Positions 24,200 through 33,282 of a stretch of DNA of 41,443 nt are shown here, in pieces. A program made the position numbers and the translations under genes. The stretch's first letter is position 1, and every line of letters begins with the position of its first letter. This DNA is from Streptomyces sp. OR43 (GTDB lineage Bacteria; Actinomycetota; Actinomycetes; Streptomycetales; Streptomycetaceae), in NCBI RefSeq assembly GCF_008042275.1, contig NZ_RDBK01000043.1:3015150-3056592 (forward strand), in the 5' to 3' direction. The notes under the pieces were generated by a model that did no database searches, was not told the DNA's origin, and worked only from the letters and a program-made list of their open reading frames with translations.

Positions 24200-25587
24200 G
24201 CTCCGCCATCCCCGACCGCGCCCTGCGCGAACTCGGCCGCACCGAAGGCACCGCCGACACCCTCGGCCTGCTCGTACGCGACCAGGACACCCGCCGTCTC
24301 GTCCTCCTCCGGGCCCTCCTCGACGCGGCAGCCGCAGCGCCCGCGGCCCTCTGCCCGCCCCCACTGCTCGACCGGCTGCACAAGGACTGGGCGCTGCTCG
24401 AAGCCGCCGAGCGCACCGACCGGGCCGCGGTGCGCGCCGTGCTGTTCCACCCCATGACGGGCCCCTGGGCCGAGGGCCTCCTGGCCGGCCTCACCACGCG
24501 GACCGTGGCGGGCCCCGACCTCCTCGCCGCGCTGGCCCATCTGACCGCCCTCGCCGCAGCGGCCGCGATCCGCGCCGGGATGCCCGTCACCGCCCGGCTG
24601 ACGGTCCGCGGCGGACAGCTCTCCCTGCCCACACTCGGGGCGGTGCGCGCCCAGGACGGGCCGGCCGGCATCGTCTTCGAGGACGGCGAGATGACCGTCC
24701 GGCCGGCCGGCGGACCGGCCCTGACGGTAAGGACCCAGCCGGACGGCACCCTGAGCTCCGCCGACCCCCGCTGGCTCCCGGTGCTCATGCTGCACCCCGT
24801 GCTGCCCGGCACCGGACCCGTGCCCCTGGACGACACCGACCCGTACCGCACCCGCGGAACGGGCCTGGAGCGGCACGGACTGAGCGCGGCCACCCACATC
24901 GACGACCAGGAACGCAAGGCCTGGATCGCGTCCTGGTCCGGAGTCGAACCGCTGCTCCGGCTCGGCGGCGAGCACCGGCTCACCGAAGCGGCCGTGCTGC
25001 TGCGCTGCCTCGTCCCGCTCGGCCCGCCGCCCGGCTCGGGACCCACCGGCGAGGCCGCGGCGCACTGCAGCGGCACCCGGCGCGAGGCCTTCGGCGCGGT
25101 GCTCAGCAGCAAGCCCGCCACCCCCGCCTACTTCGCCTCGACGCTCGTCCACGAGCTCCAGCACACCAAACTCGCCGCGCTCGGCGCCCTCGTCCCGCTC
25201 CACCACGAGGACGCCGTGCCCCGCCACTTCGCGCCCTGGCGCGCCGACCCCAGGCCCTTCGACGGGCTGTTCCAGGGCGCCTACTCGCACCTCGCGCTCG
25301 CCGACTACTGGCAGCGTTTCGCGCTCGGCGCCCGGCGCGTCACCCCTCGCGACCTGGCCTGGGCCGAACATGCCCGCTGCCGCCAGCAGGTCGGGGCCGT
25401 ACTGCCCGTGCTGGCCGGATCGGCCCGGCTGACCAGCGAGGGACGCGTGCTCGTCAACGAGATGATCACGCTCTACCACCGTCTGGAGGATTCGCCGCCA
25501 CCCACGGGTCACCTCGCGCGCGCGGACGCGTACGTGAACACCACGAGGGTGATATGGCAGCAGAGGAACGGATCACCCAGGACCTGA
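24196..25587 (+). CDS. HExxH motif-containing putative peptide-modification protein
   Basis: A 463-aa protein starting at an ATGA overlap with fxsB. H319-E320-L-Q-H323 lies in TLVHELQHTKLAALGAL, with further conserved aromatics downstream (FQGAYSHLALADYWQRF). This matches the HExxH family linked to RiPP clusters, some members of which have, as I recall, been described as 2-oxoglutarate-dependent peptide beta-hydroxylases. In typical FxSxx systems the domain is fused to FxsB or inactive. Here it is separate and the HExxH motif is intact, so an active metalloenzyme acting on the same peptide is plausible. Confidence 0.82.
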   Translation: MSSAIPDRALRELGRTEGTADTLGLLVRDQDTRRLVLLRALLDAAAAAPAALCPPPLLDRLHKDWALLEAAERTDRAAVRAVLFHPMTGPWAEGLLAGLTTRTVAGPDLLAALAHLTALAAAAAIRAGMPVTARLTVRGGQLSLPTLGAVRAQDGPAGIVFEDGEMTVRPAGGPALTVRTQPDGTLSSADPRWLPVLMLHPVLPGTGPVPLDDTDPYRTRGTGLERHGLSAATHIDDQERKAWIASWSGVEPLLRLGGEHRLTEAAVLLRCLVPLGPPPGSGPTGEAAAHCSGTRREAFGAVLSSKPATPAYFASTLVHELQHTKLAALGALVPLHHEDAVPRHFAPWRADPRPFDGLFQGAYSHLALADYWQRFALGARRVTPRDLAWAEHARCRQQVGAVLPVLAGSARLTSEGRVLVNEMITLYHRLEDSPPPTGHLARADAYVNTTRVIWQQRNGSPRT

Positions 25588-25668
25588 GCAGCCAGGTGAT
25601 TCCGGCCGGAGCGGGCACGCCCCGGTGTATCGTGAAAAGGCTCACAACGATGTCAGGGAGACGGTTGA

Positions 25669-28662
25669 ATGCCCGGTACGCGTAAGCAAGTTGGAGCAAT
25701 CGGGGCGCAGACCGTCACCCTCAGTTTCGCCGGGTTCAACCGGGCCTGGGCGGCGTGGATCGCGGACCGTTTGGAGCGCCGTGGAGTGACGGTCGTCCAG
25801 CAGCGCTGGGACCCTCAGGTGGAGGTCCCGCTGGAGGACGCGTTGCAGGACCTGACGCTCTCCCGCGGCCGGGTCCTGGTCCTGCTCAGCGACTGGTACT
25901 TCCAGCTGGGCCCGCGCAGCCACGAGGAGTGGAACCGGGCCCTGCGCGAGGTCGTCGCCCCCGACCCCGACCGGTTCGCCGCGGTCTCCATCACGACCTC
26001 CGCCCTGCCCGGCGCCACCTCCGTGTTCGGCGCCGCGGACCTCACCAACGTCGGCGCGGTCGAGGCGGAACGCCGACTGCTCGTACGCCTGGGCCTGCCC
26101 ACGACCTCACTGCCCGAGGCCACGGAGGCCCGGACCGGGCCCCGCTTCCCGTTCGACACCCCCGAGGTGTGGGGCGGGGTCCCGCGCCGCAACACCCGTT
26201 TCACCGGTCGCGAGGAACTCCTCAGCAAGGCCTACCAGGCGCTCCAGGACGCGGGGGCGGGCGCGGGTGTGGTCACGCTGCACGGCATGTCCGGCGTCGG
26301 CAAGACGCAGCTGGCCGCCGAGTACGTCTACCGCTTCGGTTCCGAGTACGACGTGGTGTGGTGGGTGCCCGCGGACCGGCGCGCGCTCTACCGTCAGAAG
26401 CTCGCCGAACTCGCTCCGGAACTGGGCCTGTCCACCGGCGCCGAGTACGGCGAACGCCTCCGCGCCGTCCGTGACTCGCTGCGCCGCGGCGACCCGCACG
26501 GCCACTGGCTGCTGATCCTGGACGGCGCGGACGAACCCGACCAGATCTGGGACCTGGTCCCGACCGGCCCCGGACACGTCCTGATCACCTCCCGCAATCC
26601 GGAGTGGAGCGAGCACAACAGCAACCTCGTCGAGGTCCCGGTCTACGAGCGCGAGGAGTCGGTCGCCTTCATCCGCCGCCGAGCCCCCCGCCTCACCCAC
26701 ACCGAGGCCGACCGGCTCGCCGAGGCGCTGGAGGACCTCCCGCTGCTGCTCGACCAGACCGCGGGCTGGCTCAACGACTCCGACATGTCGGTCGAGGAGT
26801 ACATCGACCTCCTCGGCGGCGGCATCGACCAGGACGTCGTCAAGGTCTCCGCGGACTTCCCCCTCGCCTTCCAGACCGCCTGGTCGATACTGCTGAACAA
26901 ACTCCGCGACACCGTCCCCGAGTCCGTCGACCTGCTCCGCCTGTGCAGCTTCTTCGCGCCCGGCTCCATTCCCGTACGGCTGCTGAAGGAAATGCCGTCC
27001 GGGGAACTGCCCGAACAGCTCTCGGGCCTGATGAACGACCCGCTGCTGTGGAACAAGGCGATCGGTCAGCTGCGCCAGTACTCCGTGGTCCGCCTGGAGT
27101 CCCACGACTCGATCATCGACGACGCGTCCTCCGGTGAGTCGATCTACCTGCACCGCATGGTCCACCAGATCGTCCGCAAGGACATGCCGGACCAGGACCG
27201 CCGGGAGTTCATCGACGTCGTACGCCGCGCCCTGGCGGCCGCGGACCCCGGCCGCCCCACGGACACCCGGCTGTGGCCCACGTACGCGGAGATCACCCCG
27301 CACCTGAAGTGGGCCGACGTGCTGCGCAGCACGGATCCGGCCGTGCACGGTCTGGTGCTCAACTGCCTTCGCTACATGTACCTCTCCGGGGAGTACCGCG
27401 CCGGGATCAAGCTGGGCGCGCGTGCCATGGAGGCCTGGCGGGAGCTGCTGGGCGAGAACCACCCGCGTCTGTGGGACCTCAGCTACAACTACGCGAACCT
27501 GCTGCGGGCCGTGGGTGACTACGCCGGAACCGAGGCCATCGAGCGGGCGGCCGTGGACCATCTGCGGGCCGAGCGGGGCGCACAGGACCTGGAGCACCTG
27601 CGTGCGGCCGGCGGTCTGGCGGCCGATCTGCGGGGGCTGGGGCGGTACGAAGAGGCCCACGAGATGTCCGAGTGGATCCTGGGTGCCTACCGGGAGCTGC
27701 TGGGTGAACAGGACTCGCGCACGCTCAACGCGCAGAACAACCTGGGTGCGTCCCTGCGTCTCCTCGGCCGGTACAAGGAGGCACTGGAACTCAACCGGCG
27801 CACCCTGGAATCCCGTAGGCAGTTGCTCCGCCCGCGCCATAGCTGGACGCTCTACTCGGAGATCAACTACGCCACCGACCTGCGCCTGCTCGGCCGGTAC
27901 AGCGAGGCCGAGTCACTCCAGGCCCAGAGTGCCCAGGTGCACCGCACCGTGATGAAACCGGACAACCCGCAGACCCTGCGCGCCGAACACAACCTGGCCC
28001 TGTGCCTGTACCGCTCGGGGAAGCGCGGCGAAGCCGCGGACCTCTTCACCCGGGTGCTGGAACGGGGCGAGCGGGTCCTGGGCGAAACCGACCCCCTGAC
28101 CATGATGTTCGCGGCCAGTCAGAGTTTCTTCGCCCGGGAGCACGCCGACATCGACCAGGCCAGGGCCATAAGCGAGAAGGTCGTGGGTGGATATGTCGAC
28201 ATGCTGGGTGAGGAGCATCCTTATGTCGCGGGCACGCGTGCCAACCACGCGCTGATCCTGCGCAACGTCGGCGAGCGGGACCAGGCGCACCACCTGCTGG
28301 AGGAAGCGCTCATCGACATGGGCCGGGCCGTGGGGGAGAACCACCCATGGACCCTGGGCTGTGCAGTCAACGCTTCGGCCCTGAGGAACCTCGTGGGCGA
28401 CCCGGAATCCGCGGCCGCGCTGACGGACGCGATCAGCAGCCGGGCCATTGAGGTGCTGGGGCGCACCCACCCGCTGACGCTCTCCGCCCGCATCGCGCAC
28501 GCGGCGGACCTGCGCGGCCTGCGCGACCTGCAACATGCGGACAAGGTGGAGTCGGAGGCGCTGGACGATCTGAAGAAGACACTGGGTGCCCAGCACGTCC
28601 ACACCGTGTCGGCACGGTCCCGCGTCCGGCCGTACTGGGACTTCGAACCGCAGATGATCTGA
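25669..28662 (+). CDS. FxSxx-COOH system TIR-NTPase-TPR protein
   Basis: A 997-aa STAND-type switch protein. A TIR-like domain fills about residues 14-150 (VTLSFAGFNRAWAAWIADRLERRGVTVVQQRWDP); the canonical W-C-x-x-E catalytic glutamate arrangement of NADase TIRs is not obvious. The NB-ARC-like NTPase has P-loop GMSGVGKT (206-213), Walker B ending at D285 (LLILDGAD), ITSRN and a GLPL-like LEDLPLLLDQTAGWL. From about residue 580, tandem tetratricopeptide repeats follow (for example RTLNAQNNLGASLRLLGRYKEAL). Such proteins usually oligomerise on sensing a ligand. The ATG at 25669 has CAGGGAGA upstream. Confidence 0.9.
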   Translation: MPGTRKQVGAIGAQTVTLSFAGFNRAWAAWIADRLERRGVTVVQQRWDPQVEVPLEDALQDLTLSRGRVLVLLSDWYFQLGPRSHEEWNRALREVVAPDPDRFAAVSITTSALPGATSVFGAADLTNVGAVEAERRLLVRLGLPTTSLPEATEARTGPRFPFDTPEVWGGVPRRNTRFTGREELLSKAYQALQDAGAGAGVVTLHGMSGVGKTQLAAEYVYRFGSEYDVVWWVPADRRALYRQKLAELAPELGLSTGAEYGERLRAVRDSLRRGDPHGHWLLILDGADEPDQIWDLVPTGPGHVLITSRNPEWSEHNSNLVEVPVYEREESVAFIRRRAPRLTHTEADRLAEALEDLPLLLDQTAGWLNDSDMSVEEYIDLLGGGIDQDVVKVSADFPLAFQTAWSILLNKLRDTVPESVDLLRLCSFFAPGSIPVRLLKEMPSGELPEQLSGLMNDPLLWNKAIGQLRQYSVVRLESHDSIIDDASSGESIYLHRMVHQIVRKDMPDQDRREFIDVVRRALAAADPGRPTDTRLWPTYAEITPHLKWADVLRSTDPAVHGLVLNCLRYMYLSGEYRAGIKLGARAMEAWRELLGENHPRLWDLSYNYANLLRAVGDYAGTEAIERAAVDHLRAERGAQDLEHLRAAGGLAADLRGLGRYEEAHEMSEWILGAYRELLGEQDSRTLNAQNNLGASLRLLGRYKEALELNRRTLESRRQLLRPRHSWTLYSEINYATDLRLLGRYSEAESLQAQSAQVHRTVMKPDNPQTLRAEHNLALCLYRSGKRGEAADLFTRVLERGERVLGETDPLTMMFAASQSFFAREHADIDQARAISEKVVGGYVDMLGEEHPYVAGTRANHALILRNVGERDQAHHLLEEALIDMGRAVGENHPWTLGCAVNASALRNLVGDPESAAALTDAISSRAIEVLGRTHPLTLSARIAHAADLRGLRDLQHADKVESEALDDLKKTLGAQHVHTVSARSRVRPYWDFEPQMI

Positions 28663-28730
28663 TTCATGGATTCATTGATGCAGCGTCAGTATCCTTGCTG
28701 TACGCAGGAGTTGTGAGACCAGGGGGGCGC

Positions 28731-29144
28731 ATGACGGTCGTGGTGGGGTCGGTGGCACCCGGCGAGGACGGTCCGATACCGGTCGTGGTGGACGCCGAGG
28801 CGTACACCACGACCCAGTCGCCCGTCACCGACGCGGACTCGCTGTACGGGAGCGTGGACACCCGGGACGGCACAGGTGCCGCCCGGCGCGCGCTGGGCGC
28901 GGCCGGCGATCTGTACGGGGACGGCCTCGATCTCGCCCGTCGCTGCGCCTCCCAGGCCATGCGCAGGCTGGGCGACCTCGGGGACGGGCTGCGGCCCGAC
29001 GAGGTCGAGCTCCAGGTCGGCATCACCTTCGAGGCGGGCATGGCCGCGGTGGTGAAGGCCGGTGCGGAGGCGCAGATCCAGGTCACGTTCCGCTGGCAGC
29101 CGGGGCGCGAGGAGCAGGCGACCGCGGTTGTGGCCCCGTCGTGA
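28731..29144 (+). CDS. Trypsin-co-occurring domain (trypco1, CU044_2847-type) protein
   Basis: A 137-aa protein with an N-terminal strand-rich part (MTVVVGSVAPGEDGPIPVVVDAE), a central helix (ARRALGAAGDLYGDGLDLARRCASQAMRRL) and a C-terminal block DEVELQVGITFEAGMAAVVKAGAEAQIQVTFRW, which matches the trypco1 pattern of alternating strands around a GxTFEAG core. These small domains accompany trypsin or CHAT effectors in NTPase-based conflict systems and may couple effector to switch. AGGGGGG precedes the ATG; the stop overlaps the next GTG start. Confidence 0.78.
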   Translation: MTVVVGSVAPGEDGPIPVVVDAEAYTTTQSPVTDADSLYGSVDTRDGTGAARRALGAAGDLYGDGLDLARRCASQAMRRLGDLGDGLRPDEVELQVGITFEAGMAAVVKAGAEAQIQVTFRWQPGREEQATAVVAPS

Positions 29145-30085
29145 GCGAGGAGCCCGGGGGGACGCCGGCTCCCATTCTCCCGTACAGCCGTGTCGTCGGG
29201 CAGGGCGAACTGAAGCTGGCCCTGGAACTGAACTTCATCGCTCCCGGCATCGGCGGTGTCCTCATCGCGGGCCAGCGCGGCACTGCTAAGTCCACCGTCG
29301 TGCGCGCCTTCGCGCTGATGACCGGCGGCCGACTGCCCGTCACCCTGCCGATCAACGCGACCGACGACCGGGTGCTCGGCGGATGGGAGCTGGACGCGCT
29401 GATGCGCGGCGAGGCGAAGCGGCAGACCGGACTGCTCGAAGAGGCCCACGAGAAGGGAATGCTCTACGTCGACGAGGTCAACCTCCTCGACGACCACATC
29501 GTCAACATCATCCTCGATGTCGTCTCCACCGGCGTCCTCTCCGTCCAGCGCGAGGGCATCGACACCGAGACCCATGTGTCGTTCGGGCTCGTCGGCACGA
29601 TGAATCCGGAGGAGGGCAGCCTCCGGGCCCAACTGCTGGACCGCTTCGGCCTGATGGTGACGACCAACGAGCTGGACACGGAGGAACGGCACCGGATGAT
29701 CACCACCGTGCTCACCTTCGAAGAGGAGCGGACCGACCCCGGTTCCGAGTGGCTGCGCACCGCCGAGGATGAGAACCGGAAGCACCGAGAGGGACTGCTT
29801 GCCGCCCGCGACCGGCTGACCGCCGTCCGGCTCGGGACCGACGTCAGCAGGCTCTGTGCCGAGGCCGCCGCCCGGACCGGGGCCGTCGGGCAGCGCGGCG
29901 ACCTGCTGGTGGCCAAGGCCGCCCGCGCGCTGGCCGCCAAGGAGGGTGCGCCGCGGGTGGAGCCCCGCCATGTGCGCAGGGTCCTGCCATTCGCGCTGCG
30001 CCACCGCAGGCCCGATTCCGTTCACGGTTCGGAACTGAGCTGGGGACCGGACGAGGAAGCCGCTCTCGACGAGCTGTTCGGCTGA
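29141..30085 (+). CDS. MoxR/ChlI-like AAA+ ATPase
   Basis: A 314-aa AAA+ protein of the magnesium-chelatase I / MoxR helix-2-insert clade. Walker A is G44-Q-R-G-T-A-K50-S-T, Walker B is LYVDEVNLLDD with D111-E112, and the sensor region reads LVGTMNPEEG followed by the arginine-finger segment LLDRFGL. The C-terminal lid has GAVGQRGDLLVAKAARALAA. Such ATPases usually act with a vWA partner as remodelling chaperones; the partner is the next gene. It is translated from an overlapping GTG directly after the trypco1 gene. Confidence 0.92.
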   Translation: MSEEPGGTPAPILPYSRVVGQGELKLALELNFIAPGIGGVLIAGQRGTAKSTVVRAFALMTGGRLPVTLPINATDDRVLGGWELDALMRGEAKRQTGLLEEAHEKGMLYVDEVNLLDDHIVNIILDVVSTGVLSVQREGIDTETHVSFGLVGTMNPEEGSLRAQLLDRFGLMVTTNELDTEERHRMITTVLTFEEERTDPGSEWLRTAEDENRKHREGLLAARDRLTAVRLGTDVSRLCAEAAARTGAVGQRGDLLVAKAARALAAKEGAPRVEPRHVRRVLPFALRHRRPDSVHGSELSWGPDEEAALDELFG

Positions 30086-30092
30086 GCCGCGG

Positions 30093-32009
30093 ATGTCCGC
30101 CCGTCCCGAGCAGGCCGAGGAATCCCGGGAGCCGGACGACGTCTCCCGCCGGCTGCTGGCCGCTCTCGTCTGCGCCACCCTCGAACCGTCCCTCGGCGGC
30201 GTCCTCCTCTTCGACCTTCCTCCTGAGCATCTGACCGCCGTCACCGGGGTGTTCGCCCAGGTGCTCGGCCGGGCCGCCGGTCATGCCCCGGGCAGCACCG
30301 TGCCACGGACGGTGCTCGACGCGGCCACGGTCGACGAGGATCTGTGGATACGGCCCCGTGTGCACCGCGGACCGAGAGGCGTCGAGTTCACCTTCGGCCC
30401 CGGGCCCCTCGCCGAGACGGACAACGACCCCCGGCTCGTCGTCGTGCCCGATCTGGCCCGGCTCAGTATCCCGGGCATGCGGGCGGCCGTTCAGCTGCTC
30501 GGCGCGGACACCGCCACCCTCGAACACTCCGGCATCCGGCACCGCTGGCGGCCCCGCGCCCGATGGCTGGCCTGCTGCCGGGCCGAGGACGCCGAACTGC
30601 TCTCCCCGCACCTGCTGGACCGCTTCCCCGTACGCCTCGCCACCCCGGGACTGCGGCCGCGCCGGGGCGCCGACCCACTCGGAGTGCTCCCCGCCGCCTG
30701 GGCCACGGCCCTGGACCCGGCGACCCCGCGCCCCCGCGTCACGCTCGCCGAAGAGTTCGCCCCGGCCGTGCTGGAACACCTGGAGGACCGGGAGGACACC
30801 GGACACCGCCGGGCGCTCGCCCTGGCCCGCATCGCCCGCGCCCTTGCCCTGCTGGATGGTGCCGGGCAGGCGGGGGCTGCCGACGGTGTGCCCTCCGGCG
30901 GCCCGCTCACGGCCACCGCCGACCACGTCGGCCGGGCCGCCCGGCTGATCCGCCTGCACACCGCCCACCGTCCGGAGACACCCCCCGAAGAGCCTGTGGA
31001 CCCGGATACGCCCGTCTTCCCGGAGCCCGGCCGGAACCTGCCCCGGCCCGATGCGCGGCACACCCCGGAACCGGGCACCGACACCGGCGTTCCGGTACAC
31101 GACCCGGAAGCGGAAGTACCGCTCGGCCCCGCTCCGACGGGCGGGGAGCGGCCGCTCTCGGCGTCCCCGTACCCGGAGGACACCGCGGGGCCGGGGCCGG
31201 AGGGGGGTACGCTCCGGACACCCACCCGGCGCCCGGCGGGCGCCCGCGCCTCGCGGGGCCCGGTCGTCGGGGTACGGCGCGCCCGCGACCTGTGGGACCT
31301 GGCCCCGGTACGTACCGCGATGGAAGCCGCGAAATACCGGGGCGTCCGGGGCGGCGGCGCGGGACCATTGGTGATCGTCCCGCAGGATCTGCGCGGCTAT
31401 GTCCGGGCGCCCGAACCGGTCCGGATGCTCACCCTGGTGCTCGACCACACGTGTCGCGGGGACTGGGACTGGCACACCACGCTCGAACCGTTCCTGCAAT
31501 GGGCCTACGTCACCCGGGCATCCGTCCAGGTCGTCGAGGTCGGAGGCGCGGGGGAGACGAACGAGCTGCGGGCCGGCGCGTTCACGGCACGCTCCACCCG
31601 GGACCCCCGGATCGCGGCCGCGCTGGCCCGTCCGCCCGGCCGGGCCACCCCGCTCGCACACGGCCTCGACCGGGCCGCGCACGCGCTCCGGCGCACCTTC
31701 CGTCACCACCGCGCCGGGCTCGTCGAAGCGTTGCTGGTCGTGGTCAGCGACGGCAGGGGCAACGTACCGCTGTCCGTGAGCCGCTCCGGCGTGCGTGGCC
31801 GGGGCCCGGTCCAACGGGTAGGCGTCGACGACGCCCTGGCCGTGGCCGCTCGCATCCGCGCCCTGGGCCGGAGCCGGCTGCACTGCGTGGTCGTCGACCC
31901 GGGCGGGCATCCGCACACCCGGCTGCCGGCCACCCTGGCGGAGGCTCTCGGCTGCGGAGTCGTCCCGGGCCGGGCGGAGCGGGACCCGCGGGTGGCCGGC
32001 CATGGGTGA
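30093..32009 (+). CDS. ChlD-like protein with inactive AAA-type N-terminus and C-terminal vWA domain
   Basis: A 638-aa protein. The first 200 residues (GGVLLFDLPPEHLTAV...DLARLSIPGMRAAVQLL...ARWLACCRAEDAELLSPHLLDRFPVRLATPGL) follow the ChlI fold without a P-loop, as in ChlD. A Pro/Glu-rich linker (about 300-400) leads to a vWA domain starting at MLTLVLD451HTC, in which the usual D-x-S-x-S is replaced by D-H-T-C-R, so metal binding by this site is doubtful. It should pair with the preceding AAA+ ATPase. The last eight bases overlap the CHAT gene. Confidence 0.85.
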   Translation: MSARPEQAEESREPDDVSRRLLAALVCATLEPSLGGVLLFDLPPEHLTAVTGVFAQVLGRAAGHAPGSTVPRTVLDAATVDEDLWIRPRVHRGPRGVEFTFGPGPLAETDNDPRLVVVPDLARLSIPGMRAAVQLLGADTATLEHSGIRHRWRPRARWLACCRAEDAELLSPHLLDRFPVRLATPGLRPRRGADPLGVLPAAWATALDPATPRPRVTLAEEFAPAVLEHLEDREDTGHRRALALARIARALALLDGAGQAGAADGVPSGGPLTATADHVGRAARLIRLHTAHRPETPPEEPVDPDTPVFPEPGRNLPRPDARHTPEPGTDTGVPVHDPEAEVPLGPAPTGGERPLSASPYPEDTAGPGPEGGTLRTPTRRPAGARASRGPVVGVRRARDLWDLAPVRTAMEAAKYRGVRGGGAGPLVIVPQDLRGYVRAPEPVRMLTLVLDHTCRGDWDWHTTLEPFLQWAYVTRASVQVVEVGGAGETNELRAGAFTARSTRDPRIAAALARPPGRATPLAHGLDRAAHALRRTFRHHRAGLVEALLVVVSDGRGNVPLSVSRSGVRGRGPVQRVGVDDALAVAARIRALGRSRLHCVVVDPGGHPHTRLPATLAEALGCGVVPGRAERDPRVAGHG

Positions 32010-33282
32010 GGACCGCCTGCGGCTGATCCGCAGCATGGTCGCGTCGGCCGCTCAGGCGCTGCCCGGGCAGCGGACCCCGGTACCGGACAGGGCGCGCACG
32101 GCGGAGCCACGGCGGCTCGGGCCCGCCCCCGCTCACGCCGGCCGGGCGCCGGACACCACGTACGCCCGCATCCTCGTCGTGCGCCACCGCAGGGACGACC
32201 CGGGCGGCCCGGAGGCCTTCGGGGTCCGGGCCTGGTGCGACGGTGTGGAGACGCTGCCGTACACCACGGGCAACGGATTCCTGCGCCCGGTCGACGTCAA
32301 CCTCGGCCGGGCCCGGCAGGGCGGTGCCCCTCCGTCCGAACTCTTCAAGTCCATCGAGCGCTGGTCGGGATACCAGTATCTGCTGACGGAGTGGATCAAC
32401 CGGTGCCGACGGGCTCACGGTGACGCCCTGCAGATCGTCGTCCTCGACCAGACGGGATTCGATCTGCCCTGGGAGGCGCTCGTGCTGCCGGCGGTCCCGG
32501 ACGCCGGGCTCCGCGAAGGACCTCTGGGCGCGCTCGTCGACGTGGCGCGCTGGCTGGGCGGGTTCCCGGACCGGGCGGTTGCGCCGAGGGGCGCGGTACT
32601 GGGCTTCTTCCACGCCGACATGGCCGGCGACCAGGAGTTCTTCCAGGGCTACGATCACCGCCCGCACTTCGGTATCGGGGCCTTCCTCCGTCACCTCGAC
32701 GACGGCGAAGCACAGCGGACCGGCCTGGTGTACATGGGATGTCACGGCACGTTCGACGATCAGCTCAGCAAGCTCACCCTGGCCGGTGCGACGTGGGCGG
32801 ACTACCAGCGGCTCGGTATGCGCCGCCTGCGCCAGGACGCCTCACTGGTCTGCCTCAACGCCTGCCACTCGGGGCGCTTCCTCGACTACAGCGGGGACGG
32901 CATGCAGGGACTGCGGGGCTTCACCCAGATCTTCCTCGACAAGGGCGCGGGCGGCTGCATCGTCTCGGCCGGCGAGGTGGGTGACGCCGAGGCCCGCATC
33001 ATGATCCGGCAGATCGTCGACACCGTGACCGAGGACCCCGACAGGCCGGTCGCCCGGGCACTGCGTGCGTTCCGGGCCGAGGTCCACGAGACGTTTACCG
33101 CAGGGGGCGGTGTGCCGATGCTGGTCGGGGACGACGGCACGTTCGACGTCGTGGGCCAGCGGAACGTGCTGCGGCTGCTGTACAGCCTGATGTTCCAGTA
33201 CTACGGGCACCCGTTCAGCACCGTGCGCCTCACCGGGCGCCCCCACGACGGTCCGGGCCCGGCCGAGGCGGACGCGTCATGA
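32002..33282 (+). CDS. CHAT domain cysteine protease
   Basis: A 426-aa caspase-like protein. The catalytic dyad is H248 in YMGCHGTF and C288 in CLNACHSGRFLDYSG, with the preceding strands IVVLDQTGFDLPWEALVLP and SLVCLNA typical of CHAT. CHAT proteases are effectors in several bacterial defence and cell-death systems (for example the TPR-CHAT protein of type III-E CRISPR complexes). Its substrate here is unknown. It starts within the vWA gene and its stop overlaps the next start (ATGA), so it is tightly co-translated with the switch and chaperone genes. Confidence 0.93.
   Translation: MGEDRLRLIRSMVASAAQALPGQRTPVPDRARTAEPRRLGPAPAHAGRAPDTTYARILVVRHRRDDPGGPEAFGVRAWCDGVETLPYTTGNGFLRPVDVNLGRARQGGAPPSELFKSIERWSGYQYLLTEWINRCRRAHGDALQIVVLDQTGFDLPWEALVLPAVPDAGLREGPLGALVDVARWLGGFPDRAVAPRGAVLGFFHADMAGDQEFFQGYDHRPHFGIGAFLRHLDDGEAQRTGLVYMGCHGTFDDQLSKLTLAGATWADYQRLGMRRLRQDASLVCLNACHSGRFLDYSGDGMQGLRGFTQIFLDKGAGGCIVSAGEVGDAEARIMIRQIVDTVTEDPDRPVARALRAFRAEVHETFTAGGGVPMLVGDDGTFDVVGQRNVLRLLYSLMFQYYGHPFSTVRLTGRPHDGPGPAEADAS

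Noticed and set aside
26107..27840. Long minus-strand open frame
   Set aside because: Same effect opposite the first TIR-NTPase-TPR gene; no start signal and no recognisable domain.
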